Shown: positions 26,471 through 34,020 of the stretch, one piece after another
Numbering within the stretch: the stretch's first letter is position 1
Layout of the letters: the number at the start of each line of letters is the position of its first letter
NCBI GenBank assembly: GCA_964486295.1
Contig: CAZAMF010000010.1
Location: forward strand, 1 to 64,000
DNA from: CALBZG01 sp964486295
GTDB taxonomy: Bacteria; Bacillota; Clostridia; Peptostreptococcales; Anaerovoracaceae
DNA: 64,000 nt
Direction: 5' to 3'
The notes under the pieces: model-generated
What the model was told of the DNA's origin: nothing
The model's input: only the letters and a program-made list of their open reading frames with translations
Database searches by the model: none
Translations under genes and position numbers: made by a program

Positions 26471-27134
26471 ATGTCGCATTATAATTTTTCTTTTTCAACC
26501 ACAAATTCAGCCCAAATATGAGTATAAAGCTGAATATGGTGAGAATCAATACCATTGTATTGGCCATTTCGTCTTTCCCTGACTGCACGGCGTAATAAAT
26601 CGCTGTTGACATCGTCTGAGTCTTGTGCGGGATATTGCCGGCCAGCATCAGAGTTGCGCCGAACTCGCCCAGCGAACGGGCAAAAGTCAGGGCGATCCCG
26701 CTGATGATCCCGGGCCAGCCCAGGGGAAGGGTCACGGTGAAAAAAATCTTTGCTTCCCCGCTGCCCAGCGTTCTGGCAGCCTGCTCGTAGGCAGGATCGA
26801 CAGATACAAAAGCCGCTTTCGCGTTCTGATACATCAGCGGCAATGAAACTACGCAGGCCGCGATCACGCAGGCAACCCACGTAAACACCACCTGAAGATC
26901 AAATTTCTCCAGAAGAAAGCTGCCGATCAAGCCGCGCTTGCCAAAGGCAACTAGCAATAGGTAGCCCATGACTGACGGAGGCAGCACCATTGGTAATATA
27001 AGCAGCGTTTCCCAGATGTTTTTCCCGGGAACGCTCTTCTTGTTCAGTAAATAGGCAAAAAAGACGCCCAGTATAAAGGCGAAAGCCGTCGCAATGGCGG
27101 CCACTTTCAGTGATAGAAAAATCGGTTCCCACAT
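26454..27134 (-). CDS. modB: molybdate/tungstate ABC transporter permease
   Basis: A 226-residue inner-membrane permease with five or six helices. The ABC-permease contact loop EAAARTLGSGEAKIF-like stretch (YEQAARTLGSGEAKIFFTV) and ITFARSLGEFGATLMLAGN are the classical ModB signature, including GEFGAT. It forms a transporter with ModA and ModC. AGGAG is 13 bases upstream of the ATG. A hairpin lies between modA and this gene. Confidence 0.95.
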   Translation of the reverse strand: MWEPIFLSLKVAAIATAFAFILGVFFAYLLNKKSVPGKNIWETLLILPMVLPPSVMGYLLLVAFGKRGLIGSFLLEKFDLQVVFTWVACVIAACVVSLPLMYQNAKAAFVSVDPAYEQAARTLGSGEAKIFFTVTLPLGWPGIISGIALTFARSLGEFGATLMLAGNIPHKTQTMSTAIYYAVQSGKDEMANTMVLILTIFSFILIFGLNLWLKKKNYNATYENKL

Positions 27135-27167
27135 TTCTGCTGCTGCACTCCTGCCAAAAAATGACCC

Positions 27168-27203
27168 GATGACTCCGGTACTTTTCTGTAAGCCGGAGTC
27201 ATC
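27168..27203 (-). terminator. hairpin between modA and modB
   Basis: Perfect 11-bp stem GATGACTCCGG / CCGGAGTCATC; read on the minus strand it is followed by GGGTCATTTTTTGG. It may act as a partial terminator that lowers modBC relative to modA. Confidence 0.65.
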
Positions 27204-27290
27204 AAATCTGAATCATAAAAAGTATTCTTATTAGGAAATCTAAAATAGTACCACTAAATTATAACATAAGAAGCTTGCGGTTCAAAATTA

Positions 27291-28076
27291 TTATAAAACG
27301 GTAAAGCCGTACTTTTCAAAGATACCCTTTGCAGTGTCCGAGCCGAGATATTCAAGAAATGCGGCAGCGGCTTCAGGCTGAGCCGAATTCGTTGTCAGGG
27401 CGGCAGGATAAACGATGGCATCATGTTTGTCTGCAGGGACGTCAGCGATCATTACGCCGGTGGTAAGAAGCATCGCGTCCGTCTTATAAACAAACCCGCA
27501 ATCCGCGTTTCCGGTGTCGACATAGTCCAGCACCGCTTTGACGTCCTGGCCGTATATGAGCTTGTGCTCCACAGCAGCCGTGATTCCCAGCGACTCAAAT
27601 GTCTGCGCCGCGTATTGGCCGGCCGGAACGGTTTCCGGCTCGCCGACTGCGATGCTGCCCACAGCGTCAGTAGCAATAGAGTCGAGAGTAACTACATCGG
27701 CCTTTTCTTTGGAAGCGATCAATGTCAGCGTATTGGCCAACAGATCGGATCTTGAATCCGCTACGACAAGACCGGCATCTTCCAGGGCGTCCATATGATT
27801 GGTGGCCGCCGAAATAAAGAGATCGCAAGGAGCTCCTTCTTCAATCTGAGTTCTCAGGGCGCCGGAACCGCCGAAGTTGAATTCAACGGTGTCCGCAGAG
27901 TTCTTGGCATATTCCGTCGCGATATCGTTCAATGCGTCAGTAAGACTTGCAGCTGCCGAAACACTGATGGTGACAGGCTCTGAAGCAGGCTTCTCAGCCT
28001 CTTCGGAAGCTCCTCCGCAAGCGGCCATTCCAAAGACAAGCAAAAGAGCCAAAAGAAGAACTAGTATTTTTTTCAT
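27291..28076 (-). CDS. modA: molybdate/tungstate-binding lipoprotein
   Basis: The substrate-binding protein of the Mod ABC transporter. The N-terminus is a lipoprotein signal (LLALLLVFGMAACGG, lipobox ending at Cys). Ligand-binding signatures are visible: VSAAASLTDALNDIA, FNFGGSGALRTQIEEGAPCDLFISA, and VEHKLIYGQDVKAVLDYV. About 261 residues. GGAGGG is four bases before the ATG at 28076; an ATG at 28088 would include the ribosome site itself and is less likely. It is transcribed away from the HTH-Mop regulator. Confidence 0.95.
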   Translation of the reverse strand: MKKILVLLLALLLVFGMAACGGASEEAEKPASEPVTISVSAAASLTDALNDIATEYAKNSADTVEFNFGGSGALRTQIEEGAPCDLFISAATNHMDALEDAGLVVADSRSDLLANTLTLIASKEKADVVTLDSIATDAVGSIAVGEPETVPAGQYAAQTFESLGITAAVEHKLIYGQDVKAVLDYVDTGNADCGFVYKTDAMLLTTGVMIADVPADKHDAIVYPAALTTNSAQPEAAAAFLEYLGSDTAKGIFEKYGFTVL

Positions 28077-28117
28077 TTTTCCCTCCATGTGTAAGATATT
28101 TGTAAAAACGTATCGAG

Positions 28118-28180
28118 CTATTTGCTTATTTGGATTTGTTGGCCAAATCTAACACAATAAAACCAACAATAAACAAATAG
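28118..28180. promoter_or_regulatory. nested inverted repeats between modA and its regulator
   Basis: Three arm pairs lie in 63 bases: CTATTTG/CAAATAG (28118-28124, 28174-28180), GATTTG/CAAATC (28133-28138, 28144-28149) and TTGTTGG/CCAACAA (28136-28142, 28163-28169). They are in the divergent intergenic region, so they are good candidates for binding of the HTH-Mop regulator. Function is inferred. Confidence 0.5.
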
Positions 28181-28316
28181 AACAAACTAAACCAAACTCA
28201 AACACATTATATCCGCGCCAAATTACCTTGTCAACCCGAATGATATGCTTTATATTAATATCAGACCTGAAAAAATGATAGTGGTTTATGTTACAGGATG
28301 AGGGAGGGTGACCGAC

Positions 28317-28838
28317 ATGGCGGATGAGATCCTATATACTCCGGAAGAACTGGCACTGAAATTGAAACTCTCAAAGTACACGATCTATGAAATGATCAAG
28401 AGAGGGGATATCCACGCGCATCATATCGGACGCAGCATCCGGGTATCCGAATCGCAGCTCCAGAGCTATCTGATGAATACCGGCAAGGTGGAAAATGTTT
28501 TTGACTCGGTGATCGTAAAAGAAGGAGCAAGCACCTATGCGGTCCATAAGGGCGTCAGGATCTGCGTGAATACGGATCTGGAAGACAGGGTCAAGGTATC
28601 TGTGAGACCCGAGGACATCATACTAAGCGTCGGCACTTTTGTCAGCAGCGCCAGAAATGTATTCCAGGGAACGGTTGTGGACCTGATGTACGACGATAAA
28701 AAGGCGAAACTGGTGCTGGATATCGGGCTCCCGCTGGTGGTGCTCATCACCAGACAATCCCTGATCGATATGGATATAAAAATAGGAGACCGCCTTTTTG
28801 CGGTTTTTAAAACCATGGCGGTCAAAGTCACGAAATAA
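28317..28838 (+). CDS. HTH (excisionase-type) regulator with Mop domain
   Basis: Residues about 4-55 are a MerR/excisionase-type DNA-binding domain (LYTPEELALKLKLSKYTIYE, then GRSIRVSESQLQSYL). The C-terminal half, from VKVSVRPEDIILS, is a TOBE/Mop-like domain, the fold that binds molybdate or tungstate in ModE, ModC and Mop. It therefore looks like an oxyanion-sensing repressor or activator that does the job of ModE. ATG at 28317 is 9 bases after AGGGAGGG; a GTG at 28308 abuts that site. It is divergent from modABC and ends two bases before the convergent CoA-ligase-like gene. Confidence 0.88.
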   Translation: MADEILYTPEELALKLKLSKYTIYEMIKRGDIHAHHIGRSIRVSESQLQSYLMNTGKVENVFDSVIVKEGASTYAVHKGVRICVNTDLEDRVKVSVRPEDIILSVGTFVSSARNVFQGTVVDLMYDDKKAKLVLDIGLPLVVLITRQSLIDMDIKIGDRLFAVFKTMAVKVTK

Positions 28839-28840
28839 AA

Positions 28841-29830
28841 TTACAACGGGCTTCTCGGTCCGACGCGGTCCAGCCGTTTTAAGATGCCGCCGCAGGAGCA
28901 GGGCTTCGTTAGCCATCTGCCTGTATCGCCCGTGCGGTGCCGGATGAACGGCATGCCCTTTCTGGTGAGGGTCGTGAATACGATCTCCCCGAAACTGCCG
29001 TCCGGCAGTACTTCGCCGGTTTCCGGATCAATGATTTCAAGATACAGATCCGTTTCCCTGACATGATAGCCTACAGGCGGGTCGTCAAGGGTATCCCTGC
29101 AGCTCATGGCGCAGCCCAGACCCATTTCGGTCATTCCGTAATGCTCGAAGACCTTGCTGCCCCAAAACGCTTTCACGGCTGCGATGCTTTCCGGGGAAAC
29201 ATACTCGGAAGTCAGAAGCACGGATCTCGGGACAAAACAGCTTTTCTGCGAGGCCATCTCCGCCACCATATCCGGCAAGCCCACCACCGATGTGATGTCC
29301 CGGTCTTCCGGATCGTAAGTGGTACGCGCCCCAAGCCTTTCAAGAGCCGTACGCAGTAGTTCCCCCACCGATCCGGGCCGTTCATGGGACAGGCGGATCA
29401 GAACCTTGTCGCTTTCATCCAGCATGCATTTGATCCCATGGTGAAAATAGTCCACGGTGAGTTCCTGGTCCTCTTCTGTAAAATAGATCCTTTTGGGAAC
29501 ACCGGTGGTTCCGCTGGTGTTCAGGGTTACGATCCGGCTGATGTCGCTCAGACTCACACAAACCATCTGAAGCGCATGCTCCTTAAGATCCTTTTCCGTT
29601 GTAAAAGGAAGATCCTCCAGCGACTTCAGAGACGGAAGCAGATCGGCTCCGCAGTATTTCCCCAGGGTAGCCCTATAAAACGGGCTGTTATCCACGGCAT
29701 GCCTCAACGTCTCCCTGAGCATCCGAAGCTGATAGTCCTCCAGAAGTCTTCGAGACGGGTGCCCATCCACTGCCGCGCGGACAGCCTCCGTTATACCGAT
29801 TTTTTTACAAATCCATTCATCCAGATACAT
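28841..29830 (-). CDS. phenylacetate-CoA ligase-like AMP-binding protein (DVU_1553 type)
   Basis: The 329-residue protein has the adenylate-forming motif LNTSGTTGVPKRIYF and the later HYGMTEMGLG and HRTGDTGRW. It belongs to the PaaK-like branch but is about 100 residues shorter than PaaK, lacking most of the C-terminal cap. A short PaaK-like protein is part of the conserved DVU1551-1559-type set of genes. Its acid substrate is unknown; activation of an acid made by the hydroxylase is one possibility. Last gene of the TrsS operon. Confidence 0.82.
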   Translation of the reverse strand: MYLDEWICKKIGITEAVRAAVDGHPSRRLLEDYQLRMLRETLRHAVDNSPFYRATLGKYCGADLLPSLKSLEDLPFTTEKDLKEHALQMVCVSLSDISRIVTLNTSGTTGVPKRIYFTEEDQELTVDYFHHGIKCMLDESDKVLIRLSHERPGSVGELLRTALERLGARTTYDPEDRDITSVVGLPDMVAEMASQKSCFVPRSVLLTSEYVSPESIAAVKAFWGSKVFEHYGMTEMGLGCAMSCRDTLDDPPVGYHVRETDLYLEIIDPETGEVLPDGSFGEIVFTTLTRKGMPFIRHRTGDTGRWLTKPCSCGGILKRLDRVGPRSPL

Positions 29831-29850
29831 GATCTAACACCTTTCACCTT

Positions 29851-30219
29851 TTACCAATCCAGCATTTCCGATATTTTCGTAAAAGTCGCTTCAATGATCA
29901 TCGGGCAGGTTTCAACCTTGGCCATCGGATTGCCGCTGATCAGTTCATTGCATTCGGTGCTGCCGAAAGACGCCTCAAACCAGTCTACGAGCTCTGAGAT
30001 GTAGGTTTTACCTGCTTCATGGGGATCCGCCAGACAGAGAAGACATACGCCTGCGGAAAGGGTGCCGCAGATTTTTTCCTGCCAAACACCGTTGCAAAGA
30101 CCCGCCATCGCCTGGACCAGATCGGGATTTTCCTTGCCCAGCTTTTCAAGACCCATCGCCATGATGATCTGACTGCAGCAATAACCTTTGAGTTTGTATT
30201 GCAGAATATCCTGATTCAT
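29851..30219 (-). CDS. C-GCAxxG-C-C family protein (DVU_1555 type)
   Basis: A 122-residue Cys-rich protein: GYCCSQIIMAMG near the N-terminus and LCNGVWQEKICGTLSAGVC in the middle, which correspond to the C_GCAxxG_C_C pattern (here with GTLSAG in place of GCAxxG). The family is thought to bind a redox centre or metal and often sits beside Mo or radical SAM genes. The preceding methyltransferase gene ends 9 bases upstream; the next gene starts about 20 bases downstream. Confidence 0.85.
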   Translation of the reverse strand: MNQDILQYKLKGYCCSQIIMAMGLEKLGKENPDLVQAMAGLCNGVWQEKICGTLSAGVCLLCLADPHEAGKTYISELVDWFEASFGSTECNELISGNPMAKVETCPMIIEATFTKISEMLDW

Positions 30220-30228
30220 TATGCCTCC

Positions 30229-30933
30229 TTACAGCTTTGTTGCCACCATCATGAAATAACCCGTATTTTTATTCTTAGCTCCCCGGCAGATGAAACCATC
30301 CAGAGAACCGTTTTCCATGATAAGTTCAGCGGCATAATTCGCAAGCTCAACAGACTTGTCTTCCCAGGCGTTGACCGCGAATCCCAGATCCTCGATTTCA
30401 TCGGTCAGGGGCTGGATGAGAAGCACGTTGTCGATTTTATACGCCGATGGCCGTTCCTTATGATCCTCGTCGCACTGGCCGAACTTCTTCGGCTGGTTGT
30501 TCACCCGGTCCGCGTTTATTTTCGCCGCGGCGATGAGCCCCGGATCCGCGTCTTTTTTGTAGAGATCCGTGAGGATCAGTTTTCCGCCTTTCTTCAGAAC
30601 GCAATAGGCTTCGTGAAGCGCCTCTTCCGGTATATTCGTCAGAGAAAGGACACATTCCATTATGACACCGTCAAAGGAATTGGAAGGGAAGTCCTCCAGA
30701 AATTCACCGTCTCCAACCTTTAGATCCAGGTGCGGATGGCGTTTCAAACCTGCTTCGATGGCGATGGGGCTTGTGTCGATGCCGGTGACATGAAACCCGT
30801 ATTTCTCCTGAAGGTGCAGACAGGTGTCGCCCTCGCCGCATCCGATATCCAGGATTTTAGCCCTTTCCTGAAAATTGCAGAGTTCCACTGCCTGATCGGT
30901 GAGCTCAAAGCCACCCGGTCTTTTTATGCTCAT
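30229..30933 (-). CDS. class I SAM methyltransferase (DVU_1556/TrsM type)
   Basis: A 234-residue methyltransferase with motif I ILDIGCGEGDTCLHL, then VTGIDTSPIAIEAG and KVGDGEFLEDFPSNSFDGVI, followed by LKKGGKLILTDLY. Its place right after the TrsS-type gene, and beside the C-GCAxxG-C-C and PaaK-like genes, matches the conserved cluster. The methyl acceptor is unknown. The preceding gene ends 43 bases upstream. Confidence 0.88.
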   Translation of the reverse strand: MSIKRPGGFELTDQAVELCNFQERAKILDIGCGEGDTCLHLQEKYGFHVTGIDTSPIAIEAGLKRHPHLDLKVGDGEFLEDFPSNSFDGVIMECVLSLTNIPEEALHEAYCVLKKGGKLILTDLYKKDADPGLIAAAKINADRVNNQPKKFGQCDEDHKERPSAYKIDNVLLIQPLTDEIEDLGFAVNAWEDKSVELANYAAELIMENGSLDGFICRGAKNKNTGYFMMVATKL

Positions 30934-30976
30934 ATTCTCAATTCCTTTCTTTCCGGTTTGTCGTTGCGGCTTTGCG

Positions 30977-32437
30977 CTATTTGCGGTAAATGCTATTGTA
31001 GGCGCAAAACGGGATCAGCCTGTCGTCGTCTGACAGTACTTGGACGCGGCATCTTTTCAGCCTTTCGGCATCCAGATTGGATAAATCCTGAAAAGCCATT
31101 CCCGAGAGAGTAAACATATTGCTTTTTATATGGTTCAGGAATCCATCGAAATCCATGACGTCACCGGAGCATCCGCCTGTTGGCGCGGAACCATCGCCGC
31201 TGCCACAACAACATGAACCGGCTGATTCGGCCACCGATAGACTCGGAAGATTCCATTTATTCACTACAAAATCGCGGTCTTTTTTGACTATATCAAGGGG
31301 AGAAGAAACTTCGCAACAACTTATTCCCGACTTTCTGCTCTTCTGTCCCACCATACTGGTAATGCTCCCGCCCGGCTCCTTGATGTAGGTGCCGTAAAAA
31401 CAGCACAACGGATGGCCGGTGCTGATGGGCAGCAAGTCGCTGGTTCGGAAGCGCCCGCCGGTCTGCTCCTGGATGGCGTGCATCACATCGAACATGGTTA
31501 CACGGTTTTCGTAATCACCGCCCGTGGTTTTCCGGTCCGGCTGATCATCCGGATGACGTCCGAAAAAGCTCACCGGCTGGAAATGGATCCCTTTGATCAC
31601 GTCGAGGTTTTCCAGCATATAGTCGATCATCGATCCGATGTTGGATAGATTGACGTTTTTGACGATGGTGGGGACCAGAGTAACCGGAAGCCCGGCCTCC
31701 CGGCAATTCCTGATAGCAGCCTGCTTGATTTCCAGCAGAGCCTCATCACGCAGCGTGAGGTGGATCCGTTCGTCCGTTCCGTCGAACTGCATGAAGACCA
31801 CAGAGGCTCCGGCGTCACGGAGGATGCGCGCGTAATCCTTCTCAAGACCCAGCCTTTTTCCGTTGGTGTTGATCTGTATATATTCGAAGCCCTTGGCAGC
31901 CCCCATCCGTATGATCTCCGGAAGGTCGTCCCTGACCGTGGGCTCTCCGCCGGAAAGCTGGATGTTGAAAGGACGCTCCTCGCCCAGCTCCAAAAGCAGG
32001 TCATATTTCCTCTCTATTTCGTCCAGAGATGGTTCGCTGCCTGCATTGCCGGCTTCGGCAAAACAATAGGGGCATCTTTGGTTGCAGCGCTCCGTTACAT
32101 CGATCAAAACGCAGCAGGCAGTCTGGAGATGATTTTCGCAGGTGCCGCAATGAAGAGGGCAGCTGCTGCCGGATTGTTTTTCGTCCACGCCATGGGTGAT
32201 CGGTCGCTTTGGAGGCACATTCAGGACGGGGCTTGCCACCCAGGACCGGTAGTCTTCCGGATTTTCGGCAGCGAGAGTCCTGAACTCTCCGTGCTCCGGG
32301 CAGCTCTTAATCATATATATATGCTTTTCTGCATTGCCATCAGCACCTGATGATTGCTCCGTGGCCTCAACATAATAGGCGTCGATGGCTTTACGGCAAA
32401 CGGGACAAAGACTCTGTGTTTTATCTAAAATTTTCAT
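30977..32437 (-). CDS. trsS: radical SAM protein, TrsS type
   Basis: The radical SAM core has VTERCNQRCPYCFAEAGN (CxxxCxxC cluster) and LSGGEPTVRDDLPE. Before it lie Cys-rich elements: SLCPVCRKAID, SCPEHGEF and SCPLHCGTCENHLQTACC. The C-terminal part contains a CCCGSG and further Cys. This layout is that of the TrsS (seleno)protein family; here the positions used for selenocysteine in some relatives are read as ordinary Cys. Its reaction is not known. The ATG at 32437 follows GGAGGAGCC and starts a four-gene operon behind a riboswitch and a consensus promoter. Confidence 0.87.
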   Translation of the reverse strand: MKILDKTQSLCPVCRKAIDAYYVEATEQSSGADGNAEKHIYMIKSCPEHGEFRTLAAENPEDYRSWVASPVLNVPPKRPITHGVDEKQSGSSCPLHCGTCENHLQTACCVLIDVTERCNQRCPYCFAEAGNAGSEPSLDEIERKYDLLLELGEERPFNIQLSGGEPTVRDDLPEIIRMGAAKGFEYIQINTNGKRLGLEKDYARILRDAGASVVFMQFDGTDERIHLTLRDEALLEIKQAAIRNCREAGLPVTLVPTIVKNVNLSNIGSMIDYMLENLDVIKGIHFQPVSFFGRHPDDQPDRKTTGGDYENRVTMFDVMHAIQEQTGGRFRTSDLLPISTGHPLCCFYGTYIKEPGGSITSMVGQKSRKSGISCCEVSSPLDIVKKDRDFVVNKWNLPSLSVAESAGSCCCGSGDGSAPTGGCSGDVMDFDGFLNHIKSNMFTLSGMAFQDLSNLDAERLKRCRVQVLSDDDRLIPFCAYNSIYRK

Positions 32438-32531
32438 GGCTCCTCCATATGAAAACAAAGAGAACAGACTGAAATGTCTGTCCCCTTTGCCATTAAGCTT
32501 ATGAAACTTTGTTTCTCGCTTCTCCAGCAAT

Positions 32532-32663
32532 AAAAAATGCAAAGAAAAGCGAAATCCTTTAAGGAAGGATTCTCGCGACTCCTTTGCACAATGGCAGGCA
32601 GCAAAATCACTTTTACTACCCTAACGTTTCCACCGGCACAGAGTGTCATGTGAAAATCGGAGA
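32532..32663 (-). promoter_or_regulatory. diverged Moco-type riboswitch with overlapping terminator
   Basis: On the minus strand CTCCGA (32662-32657) is followed by a stem TTTTCAC/GTGGAAA around ATGACAC, and then by TTTTGCTGCCTGCCATTGTG and CAAAGGAG. This lines up base for base with the riboswitch at 19820, but with compensating changes in the stem. TGCAAAG at the end of the aptamer (32588-32582) can instead pair with CTTTGCA (32544-32538), with GCGA..AATCC/GGATTTCGC nested inside and six U after it. The terminator and the aptamer are therefore mutually exclusive. It controls the TrsS operon. Confidence 0.82.
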
Positions 32664-32670
32664 CACCTTT

Positions 32671-32681
32671 ATATTCTAACA
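32671..32681. repeat. ATATTCTAACA element, TrsS promoter
   Basis: The 11-mer ATATTCTAACA lies at the predicted start of the TrsS transcript. The same 11-mer occurs at 38470-38480 and 41693-41703, upstream of the two hydroxylase genes. Orientation to the gene differs here, as TrsS is on the minus strand. Confidence 0.5.
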
Positions 32682-32686
32682 AGGAA

Positions 32687-32715
32687 ATTATACTCCCGGC
32701 ACTGCATTTTGTCAA
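32687..32715 (-). promoter_or_regulatory. consensus promoter of the TrsS operon
   Basis: On the minus strand TTGACA (32715-32710), 17 bases and TATAAT (32692-32687), both perfect. The transcript should start near 32681, about 18 bases before the second riboswitch. Confidence 0.88.
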
Positions 32716-32827
32716 AAAAAATTGATAACAGGACAAAATCGGTCAAGATTCCTCCGCGTGTTTATGGTACTCTTTTGGTGTAATCAGAACGAGCACGCGC
32801 GGCTCATCAAATTCCGGAACGCGGGAA

Positions 32828-32839
32828 GGGGGATCCCCC
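32828..32839 (+). promoter_or_regulatory. palindrome over the ribosome site of the AraC-type gene
   Basis: GGGGGATCCCCC is a perfect 12-base palindrome that ends three bases before the ATG at 32842. In RNA it can fold as GGGG-GATC-CCCC and hide the purine-rich ribosome site, so translation may be restrained. Confidence 0.45.
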
Positions 32840-32841
32840 TG

Positions 32842-33813
32842 ATGGATGAAATGAATTCATGCATGATTGTGCAGAAGATCCAGGAATATATTGAAGAAAA
32901 TATACAGAAACCGATCACACTTAAAGAACTAGCGGATGTTTCGGGTTATTCGCCATGGCATCTCGGACGTATCTTCAGGGAAAACACCGGAAAAAGCCCA
33001 TTCGAATATATCCGGCTCCGAAGGCTCAGCAAAGCCGCCATGGTCTTACGGGACGAAAACAAAAAAGTGATCGACGTGGCGCTGGATTTTGTTTTCGACA
33101 GCCAGGAAGGCTTTACCCGGGCATTTACAAAGGAATTCGGGATATCCCCGCACAAGTATCACAAGGAGGCGCCTCCTATCAGATTGTTTCTGCCGGAAAA
33201 AGTTTACGATACCTACCGGGCCATGTCCTATATTCGCACGCAAGCAGCCCGATATGAGCAACAAAATGCAAAGAAAAATGAAAATATCCATGTTAGTCAA
33301 CATGGATCACTAGATAACAGGAGGATGGAAGATATGAAAACCGTATTTGTACAGATCATTGAAAGGCCGGAAAGGAAATGTCTGGTCAAAAGAGGGATCC
33401 GGGCGAAAGATTACTTTGAATATTGCGAGGAGGTGGGATGTGATGTCTGGAACGTCCTGACCAGCGTAAAAGAAGCACTGTATGAACCCATCGGCATGTG
33501 GATGCCGAAGGACTTGAGAAACGGCGGGTCTGAATATATCCAGGGGGTGGAGCTGCCCATGGACTACGACAAGAAGATCCCGGACGGTTTTGAACTGATC
33601 ACCCTGCCGCCATGCACCATGATGGTATTCCAGGGAGAACCGTACGATGATGAAAATTTCATGGATGCCATCGGCGAGATCTGGGAGCACATCGAAAAAT
33701 TCAATCCGGAAATTTACGGATACAAATGGGCTCCGGAAGACGCGCCAAGATTCCAGCTGGCACCCATGGGGTACCGGGGCTACATTGAGGCAAAACCTGT
33801 CCGGAAATGCTAA
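32842..33813 (+). CDS. AraC-family regulator with GyrI-like effector domain
   Basis: The N-terminal 110 residues are two AraC-type HTH units (ITLKELADVSGYSPWHLGRIF, and IDVALDFVFDSQEGFTRAFT followed by FGISPHKY). After a linker, residues about 165-320 form a GyrI-like small-molecule-binding domain (EYIQGVELPMDYDK, LPPCTMMVFQGEPYD). This is the Rob/SoxS-like layout of regulators that sense ligands and drugs. ATG at 32842 is chosen by family alignment. It is divergent from the TrsS operon and may regulate it or an unrelated target. Confidence 0.9.
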   Translation: MDEMNSCMIVQKIQEYIEENIQKPITLKELADVSGYSPWHLGRIFRENTGKSPFEYIRLRRLSKAAMVLRDENKKVIDVALDFVFDSQEGFTRAFTKEFGISPHKYHKEAPPIRLFLPEKVYDTYRAMSYIRTQAARYEQQNAKKNENIHVSQHGSLDNRRMEDMKTVFVQIIERPERKCLVKRGIRAKDYFEYCEEVGCDVWNVLTSVKEALYEPIGMWMPKDLRNGGSEYIQGVELPMDYDKKIPDGFELITLPPCTMMVFQGEPYDDENFMDAIGEIWEHIEKFNPEIYGYKWAPEDAPRFQLAPMGYRGYIEAKPVRKC

Positions 33814-33831
33814 AATTTCAACGTGCCGGAA

Positions 33832-33860
33832 TTGACTAAAAACCAAAGTAGGGATATAAT
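33832..33860 (+). promoter_or_regulatory. strong promoter of leader ORF and CorA-like gene
   Basis: TTGACT (33832-33837), 17 bases, perfect TATAAT (33855-33860). The transcript should begin about 33867, right at the GGAGGTGATA ribosome site of the small leader ORF, which would make a nearly leaderless message. Confidence 0.85.
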
Positions 33861-33883
33861 AAAACTTCATGGAGGTGATAGTA

Positions 33884-34006
33884 ATGGACGATAGTTGCGG
33901 CCATAGTAGATGCTGCGAACAAATGAACAACAAAATAACATCGTGCCGGGCAATTTCCTATCCCTTTATTCGCATCATATACGGAGGATCGGTTTGCCCT
34001 GCATAG
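33884..34006 (+). CDS. 40-residue Cys-rich leader peptide ORF
   Basis: A strong ribosome site (GGAGGTGATA at 33871-33880) precedes an ATG at 33884. The ORF codes for 40 residues and begins MDDSCGHSRCCEQ; it has five Cys and two early His-like metal ligands in total (one His). It stops at TAG 34004-34006, just 14 bases before the TTG of the CorA-like gene, whose ribosome site AAGGGGGC overlaps this end. It could be a small metal-binding protein, or a leader that couples translation to a metal signal. No homologue is known to me. Confidence 0.55.
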   Translation: MDDSCGHSRCCEQMNNKITSCRAISYPFIRIIYGGSVCPA

Positions 34007-34020
34007 AAAAGGGGGCAAAA

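Noticed and set aside
30977..32437. Selenocysteine (in-frame TGA) in the TrsS-type protein
   Set aside because: The frame is open throughout and the expected positions are Cys, so this is the Cys form.
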